From: Roseobacter sinensis
GTDB taxonomy: Bacteria; Pseudomonadota; Alphaproteobacteria; Rhodobacterales; Rhodobacteraceae
Assembly: GCF_025755255.1 (NCBI RefSeq)
Contig: NZ_JALIEB010000001.1
Location: forward strand, 1 to 64,000
Length of the DNA stretch: 64,000 nt
Direction of reading: 5' to 3'
In this document: one piece after another, positions 23,649 to 33,375 of the stretch
Position numbering within the stretch: position 1 is the first letter of the stretch
How the letters are laid out: every line of letters starts with the position of its first letter
Made by a program: the position numbers and the translations under genes
Notes under the pieces: generated by a model
Told to the model about the DNA's origin: nothing
What the model saw: only the letters and a program-made list of their open reading frames with translations
Databases searched by the model: none

Positions 23649-25580
23649 ATGAGCTCAGATCGACCCCACACCCCGCTGCTCGACACCATCCGACGCCCGG
23701 CCGACATGAAATCGCTGTCCGACCGGCAATTGACCCAACTGGCCCGCGAACTCCGGGCCGAGACGATCTCGGCGGTGTCGGTCACGGGTGGCCACTTGGG
23801 CGCGGGGCTCGGGGTTGTGGAACTGACCGTGGCATTGCACGCGGTGTTCGACACGCCCCGCGACAAGCTGATCTGGGATGTCGGTCACCAATGCTACCCG
23901 CACAAGATCCTGACCGAGCGTCGCGACCGCATTCGCACCTTGCGCATGAAGGATGGGCTCAGCGGGTTCACCAAACGCAAGGAGTCCCCGTACGACCCTT
24001 TCGGTGCAGCCCATAGCTCGACGTCAATCTCGGCGGCCCTGGGCTTCGCCGTCGCCCGCGATCTGGGTGGGGTGGTGCCCGAAGGCCTCGGCGATGCGAT
24101 TGCGGTCATCGGCGATGGTGCGATGAGCGCCGGTATGGCTTATGAGGCTATGAACAACGCGGGTCACCTCGGCAAGCGACTGATCGTGATCCTGAACGAC
24201 AACGAGATGTCCATTGCCCCGCCGACCGGGGCGATGTCGAGCTACCTCAGCCGCCTCTATGCCGAAGAACCCTTCCAGGACTTGAAGGCCGCCGCCAAAG
24301 GCGCGGTGAGCCTGCTGCCCGAGCCCTTCCGTGAAGGTGCCAAACGCGCCAAGGACATGCTGAAGGGCATGGCCGTCGGCGGCACGCTCTTCGAAGAGCT
24401 CGGGTTTTCCTATCTCGGGCCGATCGACGGCCACGATATGGACCAATTGCTGCCCGTGCTGCGCACCGTGAAAGCGCGTGCGACGGGGCCCATCCTGATC
24501 CATGTGCTGACCAAGAAGGGCAAGGGCTACGCGCCCGCCGAGACGGCGCGCGACAAGGGTCATGCCACCGCGAAATTCGATGTGGTCACGGGCGAGCAGA
24601 AGAAGGCGCCCTCCAACGCGCCGAGCTATACCCGCGTCTTCGCCGACAGCCTGCTGCAAGAGGCGGCCGAGGACGACAAGATCTGCGCAGTCACTGCCGC
24701 CATGCCGGACGGCACCGGGCTGAACCTCTTCGCCGAGCGCTATCCGAGCCGCTGCTTCGACGTCGGCATCGCCGAGCAGCACGGCGTGACCTTCTGCGCC
24801 GGGCTGGCGGCGGGCGGGATGAAGCCCTTCTGCGCGATATATTCGACCTTCCTGCAGCGCGGCTACGATCAGGTTGTCCACGATGTGGCGATCCAGCGGC
24901 TGCCCGTGCGCTTCGCCATCGACCGCGCGGGGCTCGTCGGCGCGGATGGGGCCACACATGCAGGCGCCTTCGACATTGCCTACCTCGCCAACCTGCCCGG
25001 CTTTGTGGTCATGGCCGCCGCCGATGAAGCCGAGCTGAAGCATATGGTCGCCACGGCCGCAGCTTATGAGGACGGTCCCATCGCCTTCCGCTTTCCGCGG
25101 GGCGAAGGGCAGGGGGTCGAGATGCCGGACCGCGGCGAGGTGCTGGAGATCGGCAAGGGGCGCGTCATCGCGCAGGGCGCGCGTGTTGCGTTGCTGTCCT
25201 TCGGGACACGTCTTGCCGAGGTGGAAAAGGCGGGTGAAGCGCTGCGCGCCCGCGGGCTTGCGCCGACCATCGCGGATGCGCGCTTCGCCAAGCCGCTCGA
25301 CCGCGATCTGATCCTGCAGCTGGCCGCCGAGCACGAGGCGCTCATCACCATCGAGGAGGGGGCCGTCGGCGGCTTCGGCAGCCATGTGGCCCAGCTTCTG
25401 GCCGAGGAAGGCATCTTCGACCGGGGGCTCAAGTACCGCTCGATGGTGCTGCCCGACATCTTCATCGACCAGGCAAGCCCGGCGGATATGTACGCGGTCG
25501 CAGGCATGAACGCCGCGCAGATCGAGGGCAGGGTTCTCGACGTCCTCGATATCGCGCAAATCGGCGAGGCGCGGGCCTGA
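23649..25580 (+). CDS. dxs: 1-deoxy-D-xylulose-5-phosphate synthase
   Basis: DXS (643 aa) condenses pyruvate and glyceraldehyde 3-phosphate, the entry step of the MEP isoprenoid pathway, and also feeds thiamine and pyridoxal synthesis. It is a transketolase-like enzyme: [16 protein letters not shown] at the N terminus, thiamine-diphosphate motif [33 protein letters not shown], and the C-terminal transketolase domain. An AGGAGCCC box precedes ATG 23649. Its stop is only three bases from the stop of the convergent ExoD-like gene, with no room for a separate terminator. Confidence 0.97.
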   Translation: MSSDRPHTPLLDTIRRPADMKSLSDRQLTQLARELRAETISAVSVTGGHLGAGLGVVELTVALHAVFDTPRDKLIWDVGHQCYPHKILTERRDRIRTLRMKDGLSGFTKRKESPYDPFGAAHSSTSISAALGFAVARDLGGVVPEGLGDAIAVIGDGAMSAGMAYEAMNNAGHLGKRLIVILNDNEMSIAPPTGAMSSYLSRLYAEEPFQDLKAAAKGAVSLLPEPFREGAKRAKDMLKGMAVGGTLFEELGFSYLGPIDGHDMDQLLPVLRTVKARATGPILIHVLTKKGKGYAPAETARDKGHATAKFDVVTGEQKKAPSNAPSYTRVFADSLLQEAAEDDKICAVTAAMPDGTGLNLFAERYPSRCFDVGIAEQHGVTFCAGLAAGGMKPFCAIYSTFLQRGYDQVVHDVAIQRLPVRFAIDRAGLVGADGATHAGAFDIAYLANLPGFVVMAAADEAELKHMVATAAAYEDGPIAFRFPRGEGQGVEMPDRGEVLEIGKGRVIAQGARVALLSFGTRLAEVEKAGEALRARGLAPTIADARFAKPLDRDLILQLAAEHEALITIEEGAVGGFGSHVAQLLAEEGIFDRGLKYRSMVLPDIFIDQASPADMYAVAGMNAAQIEGRVLDVLDIAQIGEARA

Positions 25581-25583
25581 TCG

Positions 25584-26183
25584 CTACAGCACCGCGACGT
25601 TGAGCAGCGCCAGCGCTCCGGCGGGCACAGCGACCATGCCGATGTAGCCCGCAATCACGAAGTAGCCGTCGCGGGCGAACAATCCGAAGGCAAAGAGGCC
25701 CACGGTCGCCGCGGCGAGCGAGGTCACGCCGGGCAGAAGCTCTAGCGCGGGCCAGCCCAGCGGGATCACCGCGCACTGCGCGAGGATCAGCAGACGCATG
25801 GGACCGCGCGTCAAGGCTTGCAGACGCGGGTGAGAGTTCCGATCGATCCAGTCCGCGGGCCTGCGCAACCAGCCCACGGCCTGTTGCAGCCGCGCGCCCT
25901 TCACTTCGGCGCGCATCATCCAGCGCGGCAGCCACAGCCTGCTCCCGGTCAACCCTTGCAGCGACAGCATGATGATGATCGCCGCGCAGATCGTCGGCAT
26001 GCCCGGCACGCCCGACAGCGGCGAGACGAGCAATAGGGCGACCACGAGGATCACCGGCGTGATCGTCCGGTCGCCGATTTCCGAGAGAACGTCGCGCAGC
26101 TCGACCGTGTCGTCCTCGGCAGCCCGGTCGACGGCGTCCAGCAGGCGTGTCAAGGGCCAGTCCTCATACGTCTGGCGCGTCAT
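25584..26183 (-). CDS. ExoD family membrane protein
   Basis: A membrane protein of 199 aa resembling ExoD, which is linked to exopolysaccharide production in Rhizobium. Visible are TPVILVVALLLVSPLSGVPG, a characteristic ExoD segment, then LPRWMMRAEV and about four hydrophobic spans. The biochemical role is not established. GAGGACC precedes ATG 26183, which overlaps the 3' end of the SDR gene by 20 bases, so the two are coupled. It is convergent with dxs. Confidence 0.85.
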   Translation of the reverse strand: MTRQTYEDWPLTRLLDAVDRAAEDDTVELRDVLSEIGDRTITPVILVVALLLVSPLSGVPGMPTICAAIIIMLSLQGLTGSRLWLPRWMMRAEVKGARLQQAVGWLRRPADWIDRNSHPRLQALTRGPMRLLILAQCAVIPLGWPALELLPGVTSLAAATVGLFAFGLFARDGYFVIAGYIGMVAVPAGALALLNVAVL

Positions 26184-27042
26184 GGTCCTCGCGTTCGTCA
26201 CGCAGCAAAGCCTCCAGTCCGGTCCGATAGTCGGGGTACAATAGCTGCACTCCCAACTCCTGCTTGATGCGATCGTTCCGAACTTTCTTGCTCTCAGCGT
26301 AGAAACTGCGCGCCATCGGTGTCATCTCGGCGGTGTCGAAATCGACGGCGGGCGGCAGCGGCAGGCCCAGCAGCTCTGCAGCATAAGCGATAACATCCTG
26401 GGGCGGGGCCGGATCGTCATCGCAGAGGTTGTAGACAGCACCCGGATTGGGCTGCGCCAGCGAGGCCTCCAGGACTTGCGCGATGTCTTCCACATGGATC
26501 CGCGAGAAGACCTGCCCCCTCTTGATGATCCGCCGCGCGGTGCCGTTCCGCACCTTGGCGAAAGGGCCACGCCCTGGCCCGTAGATACCCGCAAGCCGGA
26601 AGATATGCAGCTTCAGATCCGGGATCGCCTGCCATGCAGCCTCGGCGTCCACCCGCGCCTGGCCCCGCCTTGTTGAGGGTGCCAGAGCCGTGCTCTCATC
26701 TACCCAATCCCCGCCGTGATCACCGTACACGCCCGTGGTGGAGAGATACCCAACCCATGCGAACCGCGGGGCCGCAGCCGCGATGTCCGCGCGCAGCTCG
26801 GCCAGCACCGGGTCACCGTCCGGGCCCGGCCCCGCCGAGATCAAAAGCGCATCCGCTTCCGAAAGGGTTGCCGAGATATCCGTGCCAGGCCAGACCATCG
26901 GCTCTGCGCCGCTCGCCGTGATGGCCTGGGCTTTCTCGGCGCTGCGGGTGGTGCCAATCACGCGCCACCCTTTGGCCGTCAGCCGCGGCGTCAGGGCCCT
27001 GGCGCTGAACCCGTGGCCGAAGGACAGAAGTGTCTTGCTCAT
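26164..27042 (-). CDS. NAD(P)-dependent SDR/epimerase-like protein
   Basis: An atypical short-chain dehydrogenase (292 aa) with a Rossmann fold. The nucleotide loop is FGHGFSARALTPRL near the N terminus. YLSTTGVYGDHGGDWVDE resembles the catalytic Thr/Tyr area of extended SDRs, and FRLAGIYGPGRGPF is a further family mark. Related to the YeeZ/NAD-dependent epimerase branch; substrate unknown. Followed by the ExoD-like gene with overlapping ends. Confidence 0.85.
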   Translation of the reverse strand: MSKTLLSFGHGFSARALTPRLTAKGWRVIGTTRSAEKAQAITASGAEPMVWPGTDISATLSEADALLISAGPGPDGDPVLAELRADIAAAAPRFAWVGYLSTTGVYGDHGGDWVDESTALAPSTRRGQARVDAEAAWQAIPDLKLHIFRLAGIYGPGRGPFAKVRNGTARRIIKRGQVFSRIHVEDIAQVLEASLAQPNPGAVYNLCDDDPAPPQDVIAYAAELLGLPLPPAVDFDTAEMTPMARSFYAESKKVRNDRIKQELGVQLLYPDYRTGLEALLRDEREDHDAPDV

Positions 27043-27082
27043 CGCCGCAGAGTGGACCGCGACGGACCCGGGTGCAAGACGC

Positions 27083-28336
27083 TCAACGCGGGATCTCGAT
27101 CTGCCGAGAGGCCGGGACCAATGCGTTGATCCGGCGCAGATGCTCGGGCAGACAGCACGTCAGGAAATCGTGGTGCGCGACGATATGGGCCCGCGCCGCC
27201 GGACCCAGATGCGCAAAGGCACCCGGGCCAGTGACCACCTCGATGACCTGTCGTGCCAGCGCGTCGGAGTCGTGAAAATCGACCAGCAGCCCGGTCTCAC
27301 CATGGGTGATCACCTCGCGCACCGGCGCCACATCGGAAGCCACGACAGTCGCCTGCATCGCCATCGCCTCCATCAGCGACCAGGAGAGCACGAAGGGCAT
27401 CGTCAGATAGATGTGACAGCGGCTGATCTGCACCAGCGTCTGGAAATCCGGATAGGGTATCCGGCCAAGGACATGCACGCGGCTCCAGTCGATGTCCTGG
27501 CCGACCTCCTTCTCCATCTCCGCGCGCAGCCCGCCGGGAGCCTGCGATCGCCCGCCGTAGGAGACCTCGTTGCCGCCGATGATCAACACACGCGCCTGCG
27601 GACGCTCCCGCAGGATGCGCGGCAGTGCACGCATCAAGACGTGGAAGCCGCGGGCCCGTTCGAGGTTGCGCGCGACATAGGTGATCACCTCATCGTCCCG
27701 CGTGAGCGGTCGGTCCAGACGCCCCAGAGACAGCGAGGCCGCCGCATCGGGTCGCAGACTGTCTGTCCGAATGCCGTCGTGGCACACATACATGCGGTCA
27801 TGAAAACTCTGTGGAAAGCGGTCGCGCTGCCAGAGCGTCGGGCATTGGCCCAGATCGACCGTCTCGATGTTCGCCAGCGGTACCGCGTTGCGCGCCTGTA
27901 TCAGGAACGGCGCGTGCTCCGAGACGGGCTCTTCCGGATCGAACCCGACAAGCCCGCCGTGCAGATTGTAGTAGTATTCGAAATACCCGATGATCGGCAC
28001 ATCGGGCCAGATCTGCTTGAAGAAGGTCAGCTCGCCCCACCCGACGTGGCCGACAACGATATCGGGCTTGAACCCTTCCTCCTGTTCCAGCCGGCGCGCC
28101 GCCATGGCTGCGCCGAAGCCTGCGCCGACCGCTTCTTCCCAGACCTTAGACAGCCCGTAGGCATCCTTGCCCGGCGCATGGTGCGGTTTGTAGATCACCG
28201 TGCGCAGCCGGTCGAACTGGAGCGGTGTGCGCCGCTGGGTCAGAAAGGCGATCTCGTGCTCACCGGCGGCCAAGAGCCACCGCACGATCTCGCGGTACTG
28301 GCCGGGCATGTTCTGATGCACAAAGAGCAGTTTCAT
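27083..28336 (-). CDS. glycosyltransferase, GT4 family
   Basis: A GT-B fold glycosyltransferase (417 aa). The C-terminal nucleotide-sugar domain has VTYVARNLERARGFHVLMRALP-like sequence, VLIIGGNEVSYGG, and LVQISRCHIYLTMPFVLSWS followed by EAMAMQATVVASDVAPVRE with the usual E-x7-E region. The N-terminal half begins MKLLFVHQNMPGQYREI. The acceptor is unknown, possibly an exopolysaccharide given the nearby ExoD-like gene. The ATG at 28336 is preferred to GTG 28342. It is 40 bases from the SDR gene. Confidence 0.87.
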   Translation of the reverse strand: MKLLFVHQNMPGQYREIVRWLLAAGEHEIAFLTQRRTPLQFDRLRTVIYKPHHAPGKDAYGLSKVWEEAVGAGFGAAMAARRLEQEEGFKPDIVVGHVGWGELTFFKQIWPDVPIIGYFEYYYNLHGGLVGFDPEEPVSEHAPFLIQARNAVPLANIETVDLGQCPTLWQRDRFPQSFHDRMYVCHDGIRTDSLRPDAAASLSLGRLDRPLTRDDEVITYVARNLERARGFHVLMRALPRILRERPQARVLIIGGNEVSYGGRSQAPGGLRAEMEKEVGQDIDWSRVHVLGRIPYPDFQTLVQISRCHIYLTMPFVLSWSLMEAMAMQATVVASDVAPVREVITHGETGLLVDFHDSDALARQVIEVVTGPGAFAHLGPAARAHIVAHHDFLTCCLPEHLRRINALVPASRQIEIPR

Positions 28337-28387
28337 CGACACTCACACATGATCTTCATCCGCAGCTTCGGGCAGCGGCACCTGACG

Positions 28388-29167
28388 TCAGCGGCCCTTC
28401 CACACGGGATCGCGCTTTTCCGCAAACGCCCGCGCCCCCTCCAGCTGGTCCTCCGAGGAATAGAGCCGGTCCACGGTCTCGAGCTGGCGTTGGGTGATCC
28501 GATTCATCGCGTCCTGAAATTTCGCATCCTCCGCATCCCGCACGATCTCCTTGATCGCCGCATAGACCAGCGGCGGCCCCGAGGCCAGCAGCTCGGCCAG
28601 AGCCCAGGCCCGCGGCATCAGCGCCTCGGCCGGCAGCACCTCGTTGACCAGCCCCCAGCGGTGCGCCTCTTCGGCATCGAACCAGCGCCCGGTGAGCAGA
28701 AGCTCCATCGCGATGTGGTAGGGGATGCGCTTGGGCAGCTTGACCGAAGCCGCATCCGCCACGGTGCCCGAACGGATCTCAGGCAGCGCGAAGGTGGCGT
28801 GATTGGCGGCAAGGATCAGATCTGCGCTCAGGGCAAGCTCCAGCCCGCCGCCGCAGGCGATACCGTTGACCGCTGCAATCACCGGCTTGTTCAGCCCGCG
28901 CAACTCCTGCAACCCGCCGAAACCGCCCACACCATAGTCACCATCGACGGCATCGCCGTCTGCCGCCGCCTTGAGGTCCCAGCCCAGGCAAAAGAACTTC
29001 TCGCCTGCCCCGGTCAGGATCGCCACGCGCAGCGCTGGATCGTCGCGAAAGCCGGCGAAGACCTCGCCCATCGCGCGCGAGGTCACAAGATCGATCGCAT
29101 TGGCCTTGGGCCGGTCCAGCGTAACCTGCAGGATCGGGCCCTTGCGGGTGGTCTTGATCGGCTCCAT
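28388..29167 (-). CDS. caiD: carnitinyl/crotonobetainyl-CoA hydratase-type enzyme
   Basis: An enoyl-CoA hydratase family protein (259 aa) strikingly like E. coli CaiD: TLDRPKANAIDLVTSRAMGE, LRVAILTGAGEKFFCLGWDL, and the ending AFAEKRDPVWKGR. The two catalytic glutamates are at 110 (GGGLELALSAD) and 130 (FALPEIRSG), the places used in CaiD. It would interconvert crotonobetainyl-CoA and carnitinyl-CoA. The start ATG directly abuts the ligase stop codon (TGAATG), with AGGAGACC upstream, so it is coupled to the CoA ligase. Substrate is inferred from similarity, not proven. Confidence 0.85.
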   Translation of the reverse strand: MEPIKTTRKGPILQVTLDRPKANAIDLVTSRAMGEVFAGFRDDPALRVAILTGAGEKFFCLGWDLKAAADGDAVDGDYGVGGFGGLQELRGLNKPVIAAVNGIACGGGLELALSADLILAANHATFALPEIRSGTVADAASVKLPKRIPYHIAMELLLTGRWFDAEEAHRWGLVNEVLPAEALMPRAWALAELLASGPPLVYAAIKEIVRDAEDAKFQDAMNRITQRQLETVDRLYSSEDQLEGARAFAEKRDPVWKGR

Positions 29168-31201
29168 TCAGGTCTCCTCCGGCTTGCTTGCGCATGACAT
29201 CGATATCAGCGCGTCCACCGCGATCGCCGTGTCGGTGGTACAGATCAGCGGGTTGATCTCAACCTCGCTGATCGCGTCGCCCTGCGCAATCACGCAGTCC
29301 TGCAGCGCCATGACCGCGGCGACAATAGCCGACAGGTTCGCCGCGGGCCGCCCTCGATAGCCGCCCAAAACCGGAAAGAGCCGCAGCTGCCCCAGCGCAT
29401 CCGTGACATCGTCCTCGGTCACCGGCAGCAGCCGCGAGACGCTGTCCTGCCAGATCTCGGTCAGAACCCCACCCGCGCCCAGCGTCAGCACCGCGCCATG
29501 CGCCGGATCGCGCGCCATACCCACCAGAAGCTCCACCACGGCGCCCTGCACCATCTCCTCGACCAGGTAGCGGCTCGCCTCGATCTGCTCAGCCGCAGCC
29601 GCAAGGTCGGCATGGCTGAGGCCCAGACGAACGGCCCCGGCATCTGACTTGTGCGCCAGACCCAGAGCCTTGAGCGCAAGTGGCGCCTCGAGATCAGAAG
29701 CAGCGGCGAGACCGATCCGCTCCAGAACCACGTGCCTCGGCGTGCGCAGGCCGTGGCTGCTTAACAGCACCTTCGCCGCCGCCTCATCCATCACCCAAGC
29801 AGGGGCCTCAGGGATCGGCAGGATCGGGGGCAGCGGATGCGGAGCGCCGCTGTGCGACGCCGCCTCCGCCGCGACCAGCGCCTCGCGTAACCCGCAAAGC
29901 GGCGTCACACCTGCGGCCATGAGTGCAGTGGCCGCGGCTTCTGGCATGAGCTCCGGCAGGGTCGCGGCCACTGCAACGGGCCGTCCGGTTTCGCGGCGCA
30001 CCGAGATCGCCGCCTCGGTCGCGCTCACCCAGTCGCCGGCATCGGTGTGCGGATAGTCGACCACCAGCAACAACAGCCCGATATGTGCCGCCGCCATCGG
30101 TCGCCAGGCCGCCGCCATCTTCGACGCGTCTCCCCAGACATAGGTGTGATAATCCAGCGGGTTGGAGAGCGCGACCATCGGCCCCAACACCTGCCCCAGC
30201 GCGGTTTTCTGATCCGCCGTCAACTCCGGAAAGGACAGATCGAACGGTTTGGCCATATCCGCTGCCAGACTGGCCTCGCCGCCGGAACAGCTCACGCAGG
30301 AGAGCGCATTGCTCTCCAGGCGCCCGTTGCAATGCAAAAGCTTCAGCGTCTCCAGAAAGCCGGGCAAGTCGTGCACCCGGGCCAGCCCCAGTCGGCTCAG
30401 CAAAGCCTCCGCCCCGGCGTCGCTGCCGGCCAGCGAGGCGGTGTGCGAGATCGTCGCCCGCTGCGCCTGATCCGACGCCCCGACTTTGAGCACCACCAGC
30501 GGCACATCCTTCGCATAGGCCTTGCGTGCCAAGGCGACCCACTCTGCCACATCCGCGAAGCCTTCCACGTGCAGCCCAATGGCCGTCACCCGCGGATCGT
30601 CCAGCAGCGCATCAGCGATTTGCGCCTGCCGGATCTGCGCCATGTTTCCGCACGTCACCATGTACGCGATCGGAAGCGCGCGCCGCTGCATGGTGAGGTT
30701 GATCGCGATGTTCGAGCTCTGCGTCAGGATCGCAACGCCTCTCTCCAGAGGCACACAGCCATGTTGATCCGGCCACAGCAGCGCCCCATCCAACGCATTG
30801 ATGAATCCATAGCAATTGGGCCCAAGGATCGGCATGTCGTCAGCCGCCGCCGCCAAGGCGCGTTGCAGATCGGCGGCCCCTGCGTCTTCGCCGCTCGCCT
30901 CCGAGAAGCCCGAGGCGAAGCAGACGGCACCGCCAGCGCCCATGCGCGAGAGCGCCGCAACGCTCTCCACCGTGCGATGCCGATTAACCCCAAGGAATGT
31001 CGCATCCGGCACACCAGGCAGGTCAGCGAGAGTGGGCACAGCGGCCACGGTTTCGACAGGCGCCGGATCCGGATGCACCCGCCAGATCGGACCCGAAAAT
31101 CCCATGCGCTGCACCTGCCGCACCACCTGCCGGCACCACGCACCACCCCCCACCACCGCGACCGACCGGGGCCGCAACAGCCGCGACAGATTCGGGCTCA
31201 A
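29168..31201 (-). CDS. ADP-forming acyl-CoA synthetase (acetate-CoA ligase family)
   Basis: A large CoA ligase (677 aa) of the ADP-forming type: an N-terminal CoA-binding Rossmann domain (LRPRSVAVVGGGAWC), a succinyl-CoA ligase-like middle (DMPILGPNCYGFINALDGA, then VAILTQSSNIAINL), and a C-terminal ATP-grasp domain ending EVEINPLICTTD. It would activate a carboxylic acid to its CoA thioester. The start looks like TTG at 31201, since the next residues match the family N terminus, but no good ribosome binding site is present. The frame is open back to the acyl-CoA dehydrogenase stop (19 codons), in the same frame. Confidence 0.85.
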   Translation of the reverse strand: MSPNLSRLLRPRSVAVVGGGAWCRQVVRQVQRMGFSGPIWRVHPDPAPVETVAAVPTLADLPGVPDATFLGVNRHRTVESVAALSRMGAGGAVCFASGFSEASGEDAGAADLQRALAAAADDMPILGPNCYGFINALDGALLWPDQHGCVPLERGVAILTQSSNIAINLTMQRRALPIAYMVTCGNMAQIRQAQIADALLDDPRVTAIGLHVEGFADVAEWVALARKAYAKDVPLVVLKVGASDQAQRATISHTASLAGSDAGAEALLSRLGLARVHDLPGFLETLKLLHCNGRLESNALSCVSCSGGEASLAADMAKPFDLSFPELTADQKTALGQVLGPMVALSNPLDYHTYVWGDASKMAAAWRPMAAAHIGLLLLVVDYPHTDAGDWVSATEAAISVRRETGRPVAVAATLPELMPEAAATALMAAGVTPLCGLREALVAAEAASHSGAPHPLPPILPIPEAPAWVMDEAAAKVLLSSHGLRTPRHVVLERIGLAAASDLEAPLALKALGLAHKSDAGAVRLGLSHADLAAAAEQIEASRYLVEEMVQGAVVELLVGMARDPAHGAVLTLGAGGVLTEIWQDSVSRLLPVTEDDVTDALGQLRLFPVLGGYRGRPAANLSAIVAAVMALQDCVIAQGDAISEVEINPLICTTDTAIAVDALISMSCASKPEET

Positions 31202-31217
31202 GCGCGCACCGCCCGGC

Positions 31218-31244
31218 TTCTTCTGGCCAAAAATATCCTCGCCG
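31218..31244 (-). repeat. pre-start motif, copy 1 (GAGGATATTTTTGG...)
   Basis: Read on the minus strand the sequence GGCGAGGATATTTTTGGCC is followed by AGAAGAAG. A similar motif (TGAGTATTTCTGGACGG, then GTGAAG) lies just upstream of queG at 55513-55535. The shared pattern is GAG-(2-3 bases)-ATTT-N-TGG, ending AAG shortly before a start codon. Confidence 0.5.
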
Positions 31245-31258
31245 AAGGCATGAAACCC

Positions 31259-32422
31259 TCAGGCTCCCAACGCGCGCAGAAGATCGCGGCTGATGATGTG
31301 GCGCTGGATCTCGGAGGTTCCATCCCAGATCCGCTCCACCCGCGCATCGCGCCAGAAGCGCTCGAGCGGGTAATCCGCCATGAGCCCCATGCCACCATGC
31401 ACCTGGATCGCGGCATCCGTGACCCGCGCCAGCATCTCCGAGGCGTAGAGCTTCGCACTGGCGATCTCACGGTTGGCGGGCAGGGCCCGGTCCAGGCGGT
31501 CGGCACTCGCCAGCGTCAGCAGATCGGCGGCATCGATCTCGGTGATCATATCCGCCAGCTGGAAGCTTACCCCCTGAAACTTCCCGATCTTCTGGCCGAA
31601 TTGCTCCCGCTCAGCGGCGTAACGCACTGCATAGTCGAACACGCGCCGCGCACGGCCCACAGACATCGCGGCAACCGTGATCCGCGTGGCGTAGAGCCAG
31701 GTGTTCATCACCTCGAACCCACCATCGACCGCGCCCAACACCTGCGCATCCGGCAACCGGCAATCATCGAACTCGAGGATCATGTTCTTGTAGCCGCGAT
31801 GGCTGACGGACCGATACCCGTCCCGAACGGTGAACCCCGGCGTGCCGCGATCCACCAGAAACGCGGTGATCCGCTTCTTCGGTCCCTTGTCGGTCTGATC
31901 CTCCCCCGTCGCCACAAAGACAATCACGAAGTCGGCGTGCTCCGCGCCAGAGATGAAATGCTTTGTTCCGTTCACGACCCAATCGCCACCATCGCGGACC
32001 GCCGCACAGGTCATACTGCGCACGTCCGAGCCCGCGCCTGGTTCGGTCATCGCCAGCGCATCCATCTTCTCGCCGCGCACCGCGGGCATCAGATAGCGCT
32101 GCACCTGCTCCCCCTCGCAGGCCATCAGGATGTTCTGCGGCCGCCCGAAGAAATGCGTCAGCGCCATGGCGCCGCGGCCCAGCTCGCGCTCGACCAGCGC
32201 GAATTCGAGGTGGGTCAGCCCTGCACAGCCGACGCTTTCAGGAAAGTTGCAGGCGTAAAACCCGAGTTCCAGCGCCTTGCGCTTGATCTCCAGCGCAATC
32301 TCGACGGGCACCTCGCCGCTGCGCTCGACCAGCTCTTCATGCGGATAGATCTCGTTTTCGACAAAGCTGCGGACGGTCTCCGCAATCATCCGGTGTTCGT
32401 CGGTCAGGCCATAGGTCGTCAT
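31259..32422 (-). CDS. acyl-CoA dehydrogenase
   Basis: An FAD flavoprotein (387 aa) of the acyl-CoA dehydrogenase family that introduces an alpha-beta double bond into a CoA ester. Visible are AMTEPGAGSDVRSM (FAD/substrate loop), NGTKHFISGAEHADFVIV, YAAEREQFGQKIGKFQG and MGLMADYPLERFWRDARVERI. The position usually held by the catalytic Glu (YEGTS in MCAD) reads WDGTSEIQ, so an Asp may act as base or the base lies elsewhere. It would supply the enoyl-CoA for CaiD. It is upstream of the ADP-forming ligase by 57 bases. Confidence 0.9.
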   Translation of the reverse strand: MTTYGLTDEHRMIAETVRSFVENEIYPHEELVERSGEVPVEIALEIKRKALELGFYACNFPESVGCAGLTHLEFALVERELGRGAMALTHFFGRPQNILMACEGEQVQRYLMPAVRGEKMDALAMTEPGAGSDVRSMTCAAVRDGGDWVVNGTKHFISGAEHADFVIVFVATGEDQTDKGPKKRITAFLVDRGTPGFTVRDGYRSVSHRGYKNMILEFDDCRLPDAQVLGAVDGGFEVMNTWLYATRITVAAMSVGRARRVFDYAVRYAAEREQFGQKIGKFQGVSFQLADMITEIDAADLLTLASADRLDRALPANREIASAKLYASEMLARVTDAAIQVHGGMGLMADYPLERFWRDARVERIWDGTSEIQRHIISRDLLRALGA

Positions 32423-32543
32423 CGGGCGGGCTCTTTTGGGAATGCAGAACGGGCAGGATCGGGCGCGGCCAGATCAGGCCCGCGCAGCCAGGCGCCGTGT
32501 ACTTGTCCACCGCTTTGCATCGTCCACCGGGCTGACCCAACCA

Positions 32544-33299
32544 TCAGCTCGCATAGCTGCTGCCGTCCTCATCGAGGATCGCCTTCAACTCCGCCAGATG
32601 CCGCGCATCCTGCTCGGGGTAGCTCTCGATCTCTTGCGCCGTCTTCTCAGCCACCTCGTGCGACAGCACGCGCAGCGGCTTCCCGGTCTGCAGGGCGAGG
32701 ATATAGGTCATGCAGGCCCGTTCGAAGTAGTAGAGCCGGTTGAACGTGTCGGCGACCGTGTCACCGATGACCATGACCCCGTGGTTGCCCATGACCATGA
32801 CCTTCTTCTTCGGATCGTCGAAAAGCTGCGCGCAGCGCTCGCCTTCGTCCTCGAAAGCCAGCCCGCCATAGTCCTCGTCAATCACGATCCGGTTGAAAAA
32901 CATACAGGCGTTCTGATCCACCGGCGGCAGACGGCTGTCGGCCAAGGCGGCCAGCGCCGTGGCATAGGGCGAATGCACATGCATCGCACACCGCGCGTGC
33001 GGGCAGTGCCGATGCAGCCCGCCATGCAGCCCCCAGGCCGTGGGGTCCGGCGCGTCCGGACCTTCCATGCTTGCCGGGTCATTCGCATCCACGACGATCA
33101 GGTCCGACGCCCGGATGCGCGCAAAGTGCATCTGGTTCGGGTTCATCAGAAACCGCGTGCCATCGTCGTTGATCGCCAGGCTGAAGTGGTTGGCCACCGC
33201 CTCGTGCATGTTCAGCCGCACCGTCCAGCGGAAGGCCGCAGCGAGATCCACACGCTCCTGCCAGTGGTCCATATTGGGGCGAACATGTGAAACGGACAT
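32544..33299 (-). CDS. class II aldolase/adducin family protein
   Basis: A zinc-dependent aldolase-fold protein (251 aa). The metal site is in MHVHSPYATALAA and GNHGVMVIGDTV, and the family start NHFSLAINDDGTRFLMNP is present. Members are sugar-phosphate aldolases or decarboxylases, and many roseobacter members are uncharacterised. The catalytic Glu usual in fuculose aldolase is not obvious. It lies 121 bases upstream of the acyl-CoA dehydrogenase on the same strand; the role in the CoA pathway is unclear. Confidence 0.88.
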   Translation of the reverse strand: MSVSHVRPNMDHWQERVDLAAAFRWTVRLNMHEAVANHFSLAINDDGTRFLMNPNQMHFARIRASDLIVVDANDPASMEGPDAPDPTAWGLHGGLHRHCPHARCAMHVHSPYATALAALADSRLPPVDQNACMFFNRIVIDEDYGGLAFEDEGERCAQLFDDPKKKVMVMGNHGVMVIGDTVADTFNRLYYFERACMTYILALQTGKPLRVLSHEVAEKTAQEIESYPEQDARHLAELKAILDEDGSSYAS

Positions 33300-33375
33300 C
33301 GGGCACCTCCTCGCATTTGTCCAAGTTGAACCATGCCGGAACGCGACTGGCTAGCCGAAATGCGACAGACGCGGG

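Noticed and set aside
26735-29197. plus-strand frame of 820 codons
   Set aside because: It is antisense to the SDR, glycosyltransferase and CaiD genes, all of which have clear family motifs.
30047-32743. plus-strand frame of 898 codons
   Set aside because: It runs antisense through the acyl-CoA dehydrogenase and ligase genes and is His/Arg/Pro-rich with no domains.
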